Of a stretch of 40,410 nt of DNA, positions 18,673 through 27,996 are shown piece by piece. The position numbers and the translations under genes were made by a program. This DNA comes from Candidatus Shapirobacteria bacterium GW2011_GWF2_37_20 (GTDB lineage: Bacteria > Patescibacteriota > Microgenomatia > UBA12405), in contig LBTB01000002.1 of assembly GCA_000989305.1 (NCBI GenBank), positions 1 through 40,410 of the forward strand. The letters run 5' to 3'. The notes beneath the pieces are model-generated. The model did no database searches and had not been told where the DNA came from. It saw only the letters and a program-made list of their open reading frames with translations. Every line of letters starts with the position of its first letter. Position 1 is the stretch's first letter.

Positions 18673-20427
18673 CTACAGATTGATTAGTATTGATTCAGCG
18701 GTTTCAAAAAACCTAAGCTGCTTATTAACCAATAAATATTTACTTATTTGATTAAACTCGTCAATTGATAAAGCCAATTTATTAACCTTAATATAATTTA
18801 CCCCTCGTTTTTTTAAAAAATCTATTGTCTCGTCATTATTAATACCTTTTTGTATAAAATTTGCATCAACTAAATAATCAAGAGGGTCAAACGAAGCATC
18901 ACCATTGAATAGGTAACAACCGTGAAATAATTGAGAATACAAAACTGTTTTTTTATATGAATGGTCTTCTAAATAATTTTTAACAGTCTTACTGTATATT
19001 GGATAGTCCAGAAGAACTTTTCCGTCACATATTTTATGCAACTCACCATAGGCCGCAATGTCAATATTTGGAACATTGACAGATTTTAGATTAATAGGAA
19101 CAAACTCAATGATTGATATTGCAAACAGAAATAAAACAAACCCCTTAAAAAATAAACTATCATATTTTTTCTGAATACTATTCATACAAAATATAGTTAT
19201 TAATACAAAACCAAAGTTAAATATAAAATACCACCTTGCTGGCGCACGCATATCTTTAAGTATTGGAAATTTAACAAAAAGATCATACGGCAAGGGTAAT
19301 CCCGCGTAAGCCCCATTAACAAACAACCTCGGACCCAATGAAAAAACAAAACCTATTATTATTAATAAAACAGAAGTGGCTAAAAGAGACTTATTTTCAA
19401 ATGAAACATCAATTAATTTCCTAGAAATTTTAATTCTACTAATCAAATAAACTCCAAGAACAAGTAATGGAACTATCCCCACAAAACTTGCACTTTCACC
19501 TGAATTATGAAGATTTAAACTATTCCACTTTTGAATCAATACAAAATTTCTAATTAATGATCTTGGAAGTATAAAAACATAATCAGTAATATTAGCAGAA
19601 TAAACTAAATACGTATTATATGGCCAGTCCAGCTCATACTGACTCCTTGTCTTTACAATGTTTACTAAATATGGAGATATAAATAAAGATATTAAAGCTA
19701 CTATTGATATCAGTGTAAAAAAATGTAACTTTACGGTTTTAAAATTTTTAATACCATATATCATCAATACTAGTCTATGTAAACCAATTGACACCATCAT
19801 ATACACAAACAGCATATTACTCGCATAAAATTGCAATGCACCTAGAAAAGAAATTAAAAATAGATTCATGACATAAACTTTCTTCTTTGTGTGAAAGTTT
19901 ATTTTTAAAAGTGATAAATTTATACCAAATGCAAAAAGTGTAAAAAAGAAACTTTGTAACTGGAAATGGCCAATATGAATCATGGCAAAAGGCATGTATG
20001 CAAACAACAAACCTCCTAAGTAAGATAAATACACACTCTCCGTCAATTTCCTCGATAAAAAAACACCACCGAGAAAATTTAAATATATTATAAAAAGATA
20101 TGTTAAGTTATATGCACCAACGGGGTTCTTTGTAATCAACTTAGCAATATGAACTATTGCTGATTGAGGATACAAAGGTTCAGAATACAACAGTGTGCCT
20201 TTCCTTGGATAAAAATGAGGTAAATTATTTAAATTCTTAAAATCAAATTTATATATTTTATTGCCAGTAACATTCAACTGCCAAACCATATGGAGACTAT
20301 CATACTTGTCTAAAAGGCTAGTATTAAGATTACTAACAAGTCCTCTGAATACAAATAAAATTAAAGTCACAGGAATAAACAAGTATAAAAAAAATATAAT
20401 TAATATCTTCTTAGCGTTTATTATCAT
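18673..20427 (-). CDS. Polytopic membrane protein, GT-C-like
   Basis: From ATG 20427 the protein has 584 residues; the ORF track uses TTG 20460. Either start leads straight into the first membrane segment (ILIIFFLYLFIPVTLILF). About 11-12 membrane segments follow, and the first outer loop contains YDSLHMVWQL and a tyrosine/proline-rich stretch, consistent with a GT-C glycosyltransferase or a YfhO-like protein. The last 140 residues are soluble and probably outside the cell. It lies 20-53 bases behind the tandem methyltransferase gene in the same operon. Precise family not recognised. Confidence 0.7.
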   Translation of the reverse strand: MIINAKKILIIFFLYLFIPVTLILFVFRGLVSNLNTSLLDKYDSLHMVWQLNVTGNKIYKFDFKNLNNLPHFYPRKGTLLYSEPLYPQSAIVHIAKLITKNPVGAYNLTYLFIIYLNFLGGVFLSRKLTESVYLSYLGGLLFAYMPFAMIHIGHFQLQSFFFTLFAFGINLSLLKINFHTKKKVYVMNLFLISFLGALQFYASNMLFVYMMVSIGLHRLVLMIYGIKNFKTVKLHFFTLISIVALISLFISPYLVNIVKTRSQYELDWPYNTYLVYSANITDYVFILPRSLIRNFVLIQKWNSLNLHNSGESASFVGIVPLLVLGVYLISRIKISRKLIDVSFENKSLLATSVLLIIIGFVFSLGPRLFVNGAYAGLPLPYDLFVKFPILKDMRAPARWYFIFNFGFVLITIFCMNSIQKKYDSLFFKGFVLFLFAISIIEFVPINLKSVNVPNIDIAAYGELHKICDGKVLLDYPIYSKTVKNYLEDHSYKKTVLYSQLFHGCYLFNGDASFDPLDYLVDANFIQKGINNDETIDFLKKRGVNYIKVNKLALSIDEFNQISKYLLVNKQLRFFETAESILINL

Positions 20428-20480
20428 TTGAGTGGAGTAATAACTCGTGTCATCTTTCAAAAATATATATTTATATAGTT

Positions 20481-21665
20481 TTAGCTTTTTATTATTAATA
20501 ATTGATTCAAGCCGAATAAAAATCTTTTATAAGATATTAATTTAAAACCTTCTTTTTTGACCCATGACTTCATCGTTTTTAGTTCAATAAATTTCTCGTG
20601 TTCCTCACTAGCACCACGACTAAAAAAACCTAATTTTGCACCGATGTCGTGAATATTTCGCGAGATTGGGTGGGGAGTTGTTATAATAATTTTCCCATTT
20701 TTCTTTAGTACTGGTTTAACAAGCTTAAAAAAAATTTCAGGCTGTTTTACGTGTTCTAAAAAAGCTAAAGCCACAACGTAATCAAATTTTATTTTTTTGA
20801 TATTACTTGGAATATTTTTCATTACATCATAAACAATTAGATTATTACGCTCACCCCCCCAAGCCTTAAATATATTAATTCCATAATAATCACAACAATT
20901 TAGATATTTTTTAAAACCACCACTACCACACCCTATGTCCAAGACCAACGAATATGGTTCAATAGACTTACTGGCTGCCAAATATCGTCTACTACGTAAA
21001 TATGGCGATAATTTGCCTTCAGATTCTTGAGAAATACTTAAGCTGTCTCCACTCGTTAAAATCATCTGCCACGGGAATGGGTATTCCTTTCTAATGATTT
21101 CAATATTTTCTCTCTTAATAAATTTAATAAAGTTTGATTTAGTCCAGTGATTTATATGTCCGGGGGTATTACCTAAATCAGACAAATACTTTCCTCTAGA
21201 CATATTCAAAATTCTCCAAATCGGTTCATTAGGAACTGAAACCAAAATATATTTCCTTGAAACTCTTTTTAACTCACGCAATGCTTTTTTGTAATTTTTT
21301 ACATGCTCCAATACTTCACAGCAAACAACTAAATCAAATTGCTTATCCTTAAACAAATGTAAGTTTTCTGCGTTCTGAACATTAAAACTAACATTCTTTA
21401 TACCTTCCAAACTCTTCTTAGCTTTCTTAACCTCACCGGCAGATAAATCAGTTGCCCAATATTTAGCTTTTGGAAAAATATTTACTAAACTTTTCAACAA
21501 ACTACCTTCACCAACACCAACCTCACAAATCGTTTTAATTTCACTTTCATCGATTTCACTTAATAAGGCCTTAAAAGATTCGAGAAAGTTATTCATTAAC
21601 AATTTTGAAACCGGGTTCTTGGTATTATATTTGTCCTCGTAATTACCTTCAACAAAGTTAGTCAT
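20481..21665 (-). CDS. Tandem two-domain SAM methyltransferase
   Basis: This 394-residue protein holds two complete class I methyltransferase cores. The first (1-205) has ICEVGVGEG (46-54), ATDLS and CCEVLEHVKNY (115-125). The second (about 225-394) has VLDIGCGSGG (241-250), FDYVVALAFLEHVKQ and KKNGKIIITTPHP. Both keep the glycine loop, so both may bind SAM. It resembles a fusion of two genes that are usually separate. Codons for WGG at 269-271 form a seven-G run (plus-strand C7 at 20854-20860), a slippage-prone site. It overlaps the LAB_N gene upstream by 8 bases. Confidence 0.85.
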   Translation of the reverse strand: MTNFVEGNYEDKYNTKNPVSKLLMNNFLESFKALLSEIDESEIKTICEVGVGEGSLLKSLVNIFPKAKYWATDLSAGEVKKAKKSLEGIKNVSFNVQNAENLHLFKDKQFDLVVCCEVLEHVKNYKKALRELKRVSRKYILVSVPNEPIWRILNMSRGKYLSDLGNTPGHINHWTKSNFIKFIKRENIEIIRKEYPFPWQMILTSGDSLSISQESEGKLSPYLRSRRYLAASKSIEPYSLVLDIGCGSGGFKKYLNCCDYYGINIFKAWGGERNNLIVYDVMKNIPSNIKKIKFDYVVALAFLEHVKQPEIFFKLVKPVLKKNGKIIITTPHPISRNIHDIGAKLGFFSRGASEEHEKFIELKTMKSWVKKEGFKLISYKRFLFGLNQLLIIKS

Positions 21666-21930
21666 CTTTTCTCTTTGCTAAAACTAAATTTCTAGAATAA
21701 AGCAAAATTTGTAAAAATCCTGTCAATAAAAACACCAAGTCAGATCTTACAAAAGCATAAATCAAAGTCATTACTGCTCCACAAAGACTTAAATACCAAA
21801 AAATATGAGGGATCACAGTCCTTTTTGCTTTTTCAGAATAGTACCATTGAATAATAAAACGGCCAAAAAATAACCCTTGAGCAGTCATTCCCCAAAAAGT
21901 CCAGAAATCAATTTTATAACTATTTAACAT
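21658..21930 (-). CDS. LAB_N-domain small membrane protein
   Basis: This 90-residue protein has three membrane segments and the conserved FGRFIIQWYYSEKAKRTVIP motif, with FWYLSLCGAVMTLIYAF and LLYSRNL, matching the LAB_N domain named for the N-terminus of some lipid-A-disaccharide synthases. Stand-alone copies commonly sit next to DPM1-like GT2 genes, as here (11-base overlap with the GT2). The role is not established; it may help deliver or organise polyprenyl-linked sugars. No LPS genes occur, so lipid A synthesis is not implied. Confidence 0.82.
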   Translation of the reverse strand: MLNSYKIDFWTFWGMTAQGLFFGRFIIQWYYSEKAKRTVIPHIFWYLSLCGAVMTLIYAFVRSDLVFLLTGFLQILLYSRNLVLAKRKDD

Positions 21931-22861
21931 TTTCTTTTTGATATTTTAAAATTTTTTCCATTAATCGGCGGTTGATACTTATTAAATCAGCTAAAATTCC
22001 AAGTGCCAGCATCTGAATTGAACTAATAAGAAAGGCGCTTCCAAATATCAACGACTGGATATGTCCCGCAGCATCAGTGGGAATGAACAAGTAAAAATAT
22101 ATAAATCTCAACATAAAAAACAATGCCGGTATCACCAATATAACTGCAATTATTAAAAAGGTCTTAAAGGGCTCGTACACTGCAAACACCCTTAATAAAT
22201 TTACTGACGATTTCCTTATGTGTTGCCAAATATTTTTGAATAAACGCGATTCACGGGTTGGTGAATTTATTATTATTGGTATTGACACAATCTTTAAACC
22301 TTTTTTGCCAGCCTGAACTATTGTGTCAATACAATAAGAAAACTTTGTAATTGTATTTAATTCTAATAATGATTCTCTGGAGTACGCTCTAAATCCAGAC
22401 ACTGCATCCGGAACATCTGTTCCAGATAAATACCTCACGGCAAAACTCCCTATACTCTGTAAATTCTTCTTATTTTTTGAAAAAAATTTTACTTTCTTAG
22501 TCTGTCTATTAGCGATTACTATATCAGCTTTACCTTCAATGATCGGGGCCACCAAATCATTTATATATTTTCCCGGGTATTGATCATCACCATCAGTATT
22601 AACTAAAATATCTGCCCCGGCTCGTAAAGCGGCTTCTACACCATCACTAAAAGATACGCCTAAACCTTGATTCATTTTGTGTTTAATAATCCTATCAACT
22701 CTAAACTTTTGGGCTATTTTAACGGTATTATCAATTGAACCATCATCAATAATTTGCACCTCAATATTACTAATTCCCTTAATTTTCTTCGGAATTTGGC
22801 CTAACACCTTTTCCAGGCTTTTTTCTTCGTTATAGCAGGGAATTTGTACAACCAATTTCAT
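21920..22861 (-). CDS. DPM1-like GT2 with C-terminal membrane segments
   Basis: From ATG 22861 the protein has 313 residues; TTG 22876 in the track would put the -10 box inside the gene. It has IPCYNEEKSLEKVL, IIDDGSIDNT, the DGDD metal motif (TDGDDQYPG), and DAVSGFRAYSRE, as in polyprenyl-phosphate mannosyl/glucosyltransferases. Two C-terminal membrane segments lie around residues 225-285. It likely makes a polyprenyl-phosphate monosaccharide for the membrane GT-C-like enzymes in the same operon. Its promoter and a 130-base upstream gap make it the head of a unit with LAB_N, tandem methyltransferase and GT-C genes. Confidence 0.9.
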   Translation of the reverse strand: MKLVVQIPCYNEEKSLEKVLGQIPKKIKGISNIEVQIIDDGSIDNTVKIAQKFRVDRIIKHKMNQGLGVSFSDGVEAALRAGADILVNTDGDDQYPGKYINDLVAPIIEGKADIVIANRQTKKVKFFSKNKKNLQSIGSFAVRYLSGTDVPDAVSGFRAYSRESLLELNTITKFSYCIDTIVQAGKKGLKIVSIPIIINSPTRESRLFKNIWQHIRKSSVNLLRVFAVYEPFKTFLIIAVILVIPALFFMLRFIYFYLFIPTDAAGHIQSLIFGSAFLISSIQMLALGILADLISINRRLMEKILKYQKENVK

Positions 22862-22866
22862 ATTCA

Positions 22867-22872
22867 ATTCTA
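22867..22872 (-). promoter_or_regulatory. -10 box TAGAAT before DPM1-like GT2
   Basis: On the minus strand TAGAAT lies 5 bases before the ATG at 22861. The rest of the gap up to 23006 is AT-rich, with a TATATATGAATATATA inverted repeat near the upstream gene but no recognisable gene or convincing -35. Confidence 0.4.
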
Positions 22873-23006
22873 CCAAATAAGTTCGTCAAAAATCATTTTT
22901 AACTTTTTATTTGGTGTCACAAAAAATACTGCTACAATCAGCTTCACCTTGAATACTTACCTTAAAATTAGGATATATATTCATATATAAAGCCAATTTA
23001 CCCGAA

Positions 23007-24038
23007 TTACATCAAAACAAATTTATTGTAGTAGATATAAAAAGGATTCACAAACAATTTTATTAAAACATTATTCATCACTTTAAAGTCTAGTCTTGAT
23101 TCAAAATTTTCAAAAACCACCTTGTCGTCCACTATTCTGGTTGATTGAACTGCTTCCCTGTATTTTTTAACAGTTTTTAAGTTTTTTAAAATATAAAAAT
23201 ACGATTTCAACTTCAAGTGAAACCAACCTGTAAATAATGAATAAACTATCATCAAAATTTCATTTATAACAATGATTGGCATTAGCTTCCAAAGTGTCAA
23301 CTTCTCATAATTTTCAAAAATTATCATCAACCTATTTTTCTCAGAGTGATACATTTTATTTTTATTTTTTGAAAATGAATACTTATGCCAGATTTTCCCT
23401 TTTACTGACAAAAAGTGTTTATAGCCCTTAAGTAGGCCTCGCCAAGAATAGTTCTGGTCCTCGTTATACATAAAAAAATCTTCATCAAACAAACCAACAG
23501 CCTTGTAATAATCTTTCGAAATTAACATCGCAGTCCCAGAAGCAGACACAATTTGTCGGTCAAGTTTTGGAATTTTTTCTGTTAAATAATTACCACAATA
23601 TCCATATCCCAAATAATGAATTACATTCCCAATGGTATTAATTTTATTAGGCAAATCATAAAGCATCACCGCAGGCTGAACCAAACCAACCTTATGTTTT
23701 ATAGAATTCATCTCGTATGAACTTACTAAATTATTCAATAGGTATTTGTCAACCTTCGTGTCGGCGTTTAACACCAAGCAAAAATCCGCCTTATCAGTAA
23801 AAGCTTTTTTAATTAATTTATTATTCCCTCCTGCATAACCACTATTATCCGTAAACTGGAAAGTTTTTACACTTGGAAAATTTTTTTTAATGTAATCAAC
23901 AGATCCATCATTAGAATTGTTGTCGGCATACCAAATCTTATAACTCTTATAACTTTGTTTAAGTAAAGATCTAATACACTCATCAACGTTATTTATATCT
24001 TTATATCCCAGAATCAAGACAAAAACAGACTTTATCAC
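23007..24038 (-). CDS. GT2 glycosyltransferase (rhamnosyltransferase-like)
   Basis: This 343-residue GT-A enzyme has LILGYKDINNV, ADNNSNDGS (38-46), DNSGYAGGNN, the NAD metal motif (91-93), VSASGTAMLISKDYYKAVGLFDEDFFMYNED, and an amphipathic or membrane-associated C-terminus (LMPIIVINEILMIVYSLF). It belongs to the WbbL-like GT2 group that adds rhamnose or other deoxy sugars, though the donor is not determinable. The start is GTG, overlapping the stop of the DUF2304 gene as GTGA. It lacks the insert seen in the GT2 at 14847. Confidence 0.88.
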   Translation of the reverse strand: MIKSVFVLILGYKDINNVDECIRSLLKQSYKSYKIWYADNNSNDGSVDYIKKNFPSVKTFQFTDNSGYAGGNNKLIKKAFTDKADFCLVLNADTKVDKYLLNNLVSSYEMNSIKHKVGLVQPAVMLYDLPNKINTIGNVIHYLGYGYCGNYLTEKIPKLDRQIVSASGTAMLISKDYYKAVGLFDEDFFMYNEDQNYSWRGLLKGYKHFLSVKGKIWHKYSFSKNKNKMYHSEKNRLMIIFENYEKLTLWKLMPIIVINEILMIVYSLFTGWFHLKLKSYFYILKNLKTVKKYREAVQSTRIVDDKVVFENFESRLDFKVMNNVLIKLFVNPFYIYYNKFVLM

Positions 24039-24367
24039 TTTTCTTTTTTTAGAGATATTATTCTAACCAGTTTCTCTATTTGTTGCTGCAATTTATTAAT
24101 ACGAAGATGATTCTCAAACATTACGTAGGCCAGCACAATCAGCGCCGCCACTGCTGCAAAATCAAAGGTTCTTATAAAGAACAATTCTTTTATAAATGGC
24201 TCGATTGACTTTGGAAACAATGTAATCCATATCAACCCCCCCCATAAAATAAACCACACCATTACTCCTTTAAAACCAATATCCTTCTTCTTCCAATGCA
24301 AAAACAGGTTATAAAGCATCAAGAAGCCAAAAGACGCTACAATTAGTTGTACACCTACAATATTCAT
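24035..24367 (-). CDS. DUF2304 small membrane protein
   Basis: This 110-residue protein has three membrane segments (about 4-20, 31-50 and 65-85) and a charged C-terminal coiled tail (ENHLRINKLQQQIEKLVRII), the DUF2304 arrangement. DUF2304 genes usually follow DPM1-like GT2 genes, as here where one base is shared, and may anchor the transferase at the membrane. WGGLIW is encoded across an eight-G run (plus-strand C8 at 24236-24243), the longest G/C homopolymer I noticed in the window. Confidence 0.85.
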   Translation of the reverse strand: MNIVGVQLIVASFGFLMLYNLFLHWKKKDIGFKGVMVWFILWGGLIWITLFPKSIEPFIKELFFIRTFDFAAVAALIVLAYVMFENHLRINKLQQQIEKLVRIISLKKEK

Positions 24368-25038
24368 TATTTTTCAAAATACCAAAAGGGGATTTTTAAT
24401 AATATTTTAAAAGCATCAAATATAGTTACCCCTTTATACTTATCAATATAAATTGTATCAACTTTTACCTCTTTAAACTCAATATTATTTTTTCCCGCCC
24501 TGGCAGCAATCTCTGTTTCCACCCCATAGCGTCCTGAAGTCCACTTAATTTTAGGGTAAATTTTTAATTTAAAACCAAAATAACCACACAACAAATCAGA
24601 ACGGTTTATTTTAAATAAAACTTTAATTAAATTTATTGAAAACATATTTCCCAATTTTCTGACTACCGGCATTTCCGCCCCCATGCTTCGGTAACCAAAA
24701 ACCAAATCATTATTCATTAATACTTTTCCAAACTCAACCAAATGCTTTGGGTTATGTTGACCATCAGCATCAATAAAAACCACCGCCTCCATCTTTCTTT
24801 TTTTGGCCATTTTAATTCCGGTCTTCATCGCAGCCCCTTTACCCAAGTTAATTAAGTGTTTTAATAAAATTACCCTCTTTTCTTTGTCAAAACTATTTTT
24901 CAATAATTCATAAGAGTTATCATCAGAGCCATCGTCAACCACAATTATTAAATTTCTACTACAATTCAAAATACCGTTTACTGTCTCAACGGCTCTTTTT
25001 CCCTCATTATATTCCGGAACGATTATGCCAATTTTCAT
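24367..25038 (-). CDS. DPM1-like GT2, soluble
   Basis: This compact 223-residue GT2 has VPEYNEGKRAVETV, VVDDGSDDNS (33-42), NLGKGAAMKTGI, the DAD motif (90-92) followed by GQHNP, and GYFGFKLKIYPKI. It ends without membrane helices. The pattern is that of dolichyl/undecaprenyl-phosphate glycosyltransferases, and its partner DUF2304 protein probably supplies membrane contact. It overlaps the downstream and upstream genes by 1 and 4 bases, so it is tightly coupled with the GT-C-like gene upstream, a plausible user of the lipid-sugar it makes. Confidence 0.88.
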   Translation of the reverse strand: MKIGIIVPEYNEGKRAVETVNGILNCSRNLIIVVDDGSDDNSYELLKNSFDKEKRVILLKHLINLGKGAAMKTGIKMAKKRKMEAVVFIDADGQHNPKHLVEFGKVLMNNDLVFGYRSMGAEMPVVRKLGNMFSINLIKVLFKINRSDLLCGYFGFKLKIYPKIKWTSGRYGVETEIAARAGKNNIEFKEVKVDTIYIDKYKGVTIFDAFKILLKIPFWYFEK

Positions 25039-26594
25039 TTCTTTCTTAACTCAACCAAATAAATCTTGCATTCTCCTAAACATCCATCTTTAACCTGAGT
25101 TAACTTAAAACTATCTTCTAAATTTTTATACTCTGGCTCCTTTGAGCCTTTATAATTCTTTAAATAATAATTGGTGACATACACCTTCTTCCCTTCAGTC
25201 AACAATCGCCTATACAAACTCACAATTGTTTTATCATCTTCATATATCTTTTCAATAAACCCCTTACCTTTTCCAGAAAATTCCTGAGAAACTGATATGG
25301 GTAAGTATTGATAATTTCCGTTACCAAAATACATTACATAAAAAGGGTTTATCAACGAACCCAAATAAGTATCATTGTTTTCTTCTCTAAAATAACTATT
25401 AAAATTTTCCATTGCCCGATAATTCCACGGCACCTCATTTTCCTCCAAACGATTGTTTAATATCTGTCTCTTTAGACTTGTTACTTTTCGCTCATAAAAC
25501 CCATTAATAGTTCCCCTCGATAAAAAGTAAATTCCCAAAAATATAATAATCAAAAAAGGACTTTTAAATTTTTCAAACAATATTCCGGCAAATATCAAAA
25601 AAAGGGGAACCACGGTCGATATATATCTTCCTTCCGGATAACTCATCAGTGAATGAAATACTGTTACCATCAGAATCACTGATCCTAAAATAAAAATATT
25701 TATTCTAAATTTTCTTAAAAATAATCCAAAAAGCATCCCAAATAAAGCCAAAATTCCGACAAACTTTTCTATTTGCTGGTTGTTGTACCACAAGTATTTT
25801 CCATCAATTCCAACAAACTCCTTCAAAAAAATCGGCAATGTTTTACCTAAAAACACCGGTGAAAAATTATTACCTGCACCAGACAATGCCTCAATATTTG
25901 GTAAAACAATTTTTGACAGTGTCACTACTACAACCAAAACTAACAAAGGAATTAAAAACCAGTACATTTTTTTTGGAATCTTGTATAAAAATTTTGAACT
26001 AATTATTTTAATCATTAAAACAATTCCAAAAACAACCAATACCGGAAAACTAGAAACCTTTGTAAAAGCCAAAATTGGTATTATCAATAAAGACAATATA
26101 AAGTTTTTTAAATCAAGCTTTTTTATCATCAAAATTGCCGCCGCCAAGGTCAATGGGATCAGTAAATTTTCAGCCATCAAAAGAGTGGGTAGATTATAAA
26201 AATAAAAATTAGTGACCAACACCAACCCCAAAGCAAATTTCAATAAATAACCTTCTTTTCCAAAAAATTCTTTAATTAATATTAAAAATAAATAAATACT
26301 AATAAAATCTAATAATAAGTTGAGAAAATAGTAACTTCTGACATCATTAAATATTTTAAAAAACGGCACTAAAGTCAATCCGTATAAGGGTGGTACTATT
26401 CTCCTTATCTCTACTCCATGCGCTACCATTTTAAACCCATTACCATGAACTAAATTCCAAGCGGGAACAGAATAATAAAAAGTATCCGGCCCTGGCTCCA
26501 GATTAGATATTAAGTTATTAGTTATAAAAGGATCTTTTATTGCCAAGGCAAAATATATTATTCCCAAGACAATAAAAATTAACCAATTTTTCAT
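25035..26594 (-). CDS. GT39-like membrane glycosyltransferase
   Basis: This 519-residue protein has an N-terminal membrane segment, then an outer loop PGPDTFYYSVPAWNLVHGNG (34-53), the GT39/ArnT pattern in which an acidic residue activates the acceptor. About ten further membrane segments reach to residue 350, and a 170-residue soluble region follows. It would use a polyprenyl-phosphate sugar on the outer face. It is coupled by ATGA overlaps to the ugd gene before it and the GT2 after it. Acceptor unknown. Confidence 0.78.
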   Translation of the reverse strand: MKNWLIFIVLGIIYFALAIKDPFITNNLISNLEPGPDTFYYSVPAWNLVHGNGFKMVAHGVEIRRIVPPLYGLTLVPFFKIFNDVRSYYFLNLLLDFISIYLFLILIKEFFGKEGYLLKFALGLVLVTNFYFYNLPTLLMAENLLIPLTLAAAILMIKKLDLKNFILSLLIIPILAFTKVSSFPVLVVFGIVLMIKIISSKFLYKIPKKMYWFLIPLLVLVVVVTLSKIVLPNIEALSGAGNNFSPVFLGKTLPIFLKEFVGIDGKYLWYNNQQIEKFVGILALFGMLFGLFLRKFRINIFILGSVILMVTVFHSLMSYPEGRYISTVVPLFLIFAGILFEKFKSPFLIIIFLGIYFLSRGTINGFYERKVTSLKRQILNNRLEENEVPWNYRAMENFNSYFREENNDTYLGSLINPFYVMYFGNGNYQYLPISVSQEFSGKGKGFIEKIYEDDKTIVSLYRRLLTEGKKVYVTNYYLKNYKGSKEPEYKNLEDSFKLTQVKDGCLGECKIYLVELRKK

Positions 26595-27854
26595 CTTCCC
26601 ACAGATATATAGTTAAATCCTTTGTCTTTCATTTCTTTCACATTAAATACGTTCCTACCATCAACTATGTTTGGACTTTTCATCAAAGATTTTATTTTTT
26701 TTAAATCCGCTTCTTTAAATACTTTCCATTCTGTCGTTATTACCAAACAATCTGCACCTTCTACTGCCTTATAAAAGTCAGGTGCAAATTCCAAATTATC
26801 TATCATTTTTTTTGCTCCTTCCGAAGCCACTGGATCAAAAACTACTAAATTTACATCTCTATCTTGTAGCTGTTTAATCGTCGGTTTCTGCCTTAAAAGC
26901 CAATCCCCACAAAGCAATCTTTTTTCCGCTTAAATTTTCTCCAATCAGTTGTTGAATCTTTGGTAATAAAGATTTCTTCTGGGCCTCATTGGTTGCCTCT
27001 ACTGATTCTAAGATATCAAAACCAACATTGTTTTCATGAGCTATCTGGATTAACCCCTTAACATCCTTTGGAAAACAGGAGCCACCATAACCCACACCAG
27101 CATTTAAGAAAGCATATTTTCCAATTCTTTTATCCAACCTCATTCCCTGAGCCACTTCGGTTACATCGGCTCCCACCTTTTCACAAATATTGGCAATTGA
27201 ATTAATAAAAGAAATCGAAGTCGCCAGATAAGCGTTTGAGGCGTATTTAATCATCTCTGCAGTCTTGATATTGGTCATCACCCTCTCTCCGGACAGGGGA
27301 GCGTATAAATCTAACATCACTTTTTGTCCCTTTTCGCCTCCATTACCAATTACAATCCGGTCTGGATTCATAAAATCATCAACCGCACTTCCTTCCCGTA
27401 AAAACTCAGGGTTAGATACAATATCAAATTCTCCTTTATAATGAGCAGAAATAATTCTGGAAACTACATCACCGGTTCCTATTGGTACTGTTGACTTATT
27501 AACAATTACTTTATATCCGTTCATGGCTTTTCCAATCGATTCTGCAGCTGACTTTACATATTCCAGATTAACCGAACCATCTGACATTGGCGGCGTACCC
27601 ACAGCAATAAAAACAACTTCAGACTTAGAAATAGCCTCATTTATATTAGTCGTAAAAACCAAACTTTTATTCTCAAAATTCTTTTTAACTAACTCTTCTA
27701 AACCCGGTTCATATATCGGAATAATGCCTTTTATCAAATTTTCAATTTTATTCTTATCAATATCCACACAGATTACTTTATGTCCTATTTCCGCCAAACA
27801 GGTACCTGTAACCAAGCCTACATAACCAGTTCCGATTACTGCTACATTTTTCAT
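26591..27854 (-). pseudogene. ugd: UDP-glucose 6-dehydrogenase, frameshifted
   Basis: Two overlapping ORFs (26874-27854 and 26591-26917) together cover a full UDP-glucose/GDP-mannose dehydrogenase. The first has GTGYVGLVTGTC (8-19), NKSTVPIGT, K203 and N207, and the catalytic GGSCFPKDV with C260 and D264, and runs to GLAFKAETDD before a stop. The second continues in another frame with TIKQLQDRDVNLVVFDP, the C-terminal NAD-like domain. The usual MREAP-type residues between TDD and TIK are missing. The sequence CCGACGAT at 26877-26884 fits a 20-base deletion between two copies. If real, UDP-glucuronate is not made from this copy; it could also be a sequencing or strain variant. Confidence 0.85.
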
Positions 27855-27860
27855 GTCTAT

Positions 27861-27889
27861 ATTATGCCTTTTTTTAGTGTCATTTCCAA
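27861..27889 (-). promoter_or_regulatory. Promoter of ugd operon, leaderless
   Basis: Minus strand: TTGGAA, 17 bases, CATAAT, 6 bases, ATG at 27854. Both hexamers differ from consensus modestly. The -35 overlaps the end of a small ORF at 27880. Confidence 0.5.
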
Positions 27890-27996
27890 GCCTTTACTCC
27901 GGTTTCATCTATTTCACTTCCAACATCATCAAAAGATATTCTTAGCAAGAATTCAGTGCCGGCTATTTTTCCACCTTTAGTGCTGATCCGCTTCAC
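27880..27996 (-). other. Possible small ORF or gene remnant
   Basis: The minus strand encodes 38 residues from GTG 27996, including GTEFLLRISFDDVGSEIDE and a terminal VKAWK before TGA. Its codons look protein-like, more so than the flanks. It may be the C-terminal remnant of a lost gene, a small protein, or chance. The upstream frame is open only 4 codons further to a TAA. No homology is recognised. Confidence 0.25.

Noticed and set aside
22930-22938. Plus-strand extended -10 (TGCTACAAT) in the 22877-23006 gap
   Set aside because: It points into the convergent 3' direction with no plus-strand gene after it and only a poor -35 (TTTGGT); probably chance.
26591-26917. ORF of 108 residues as an independent gene
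   Set aside because: Its first 12 codons are out-of-frame ugd sequence; from TIKQLQ on it is the C-terminal domain of ugd, so it is part of the broken gene.
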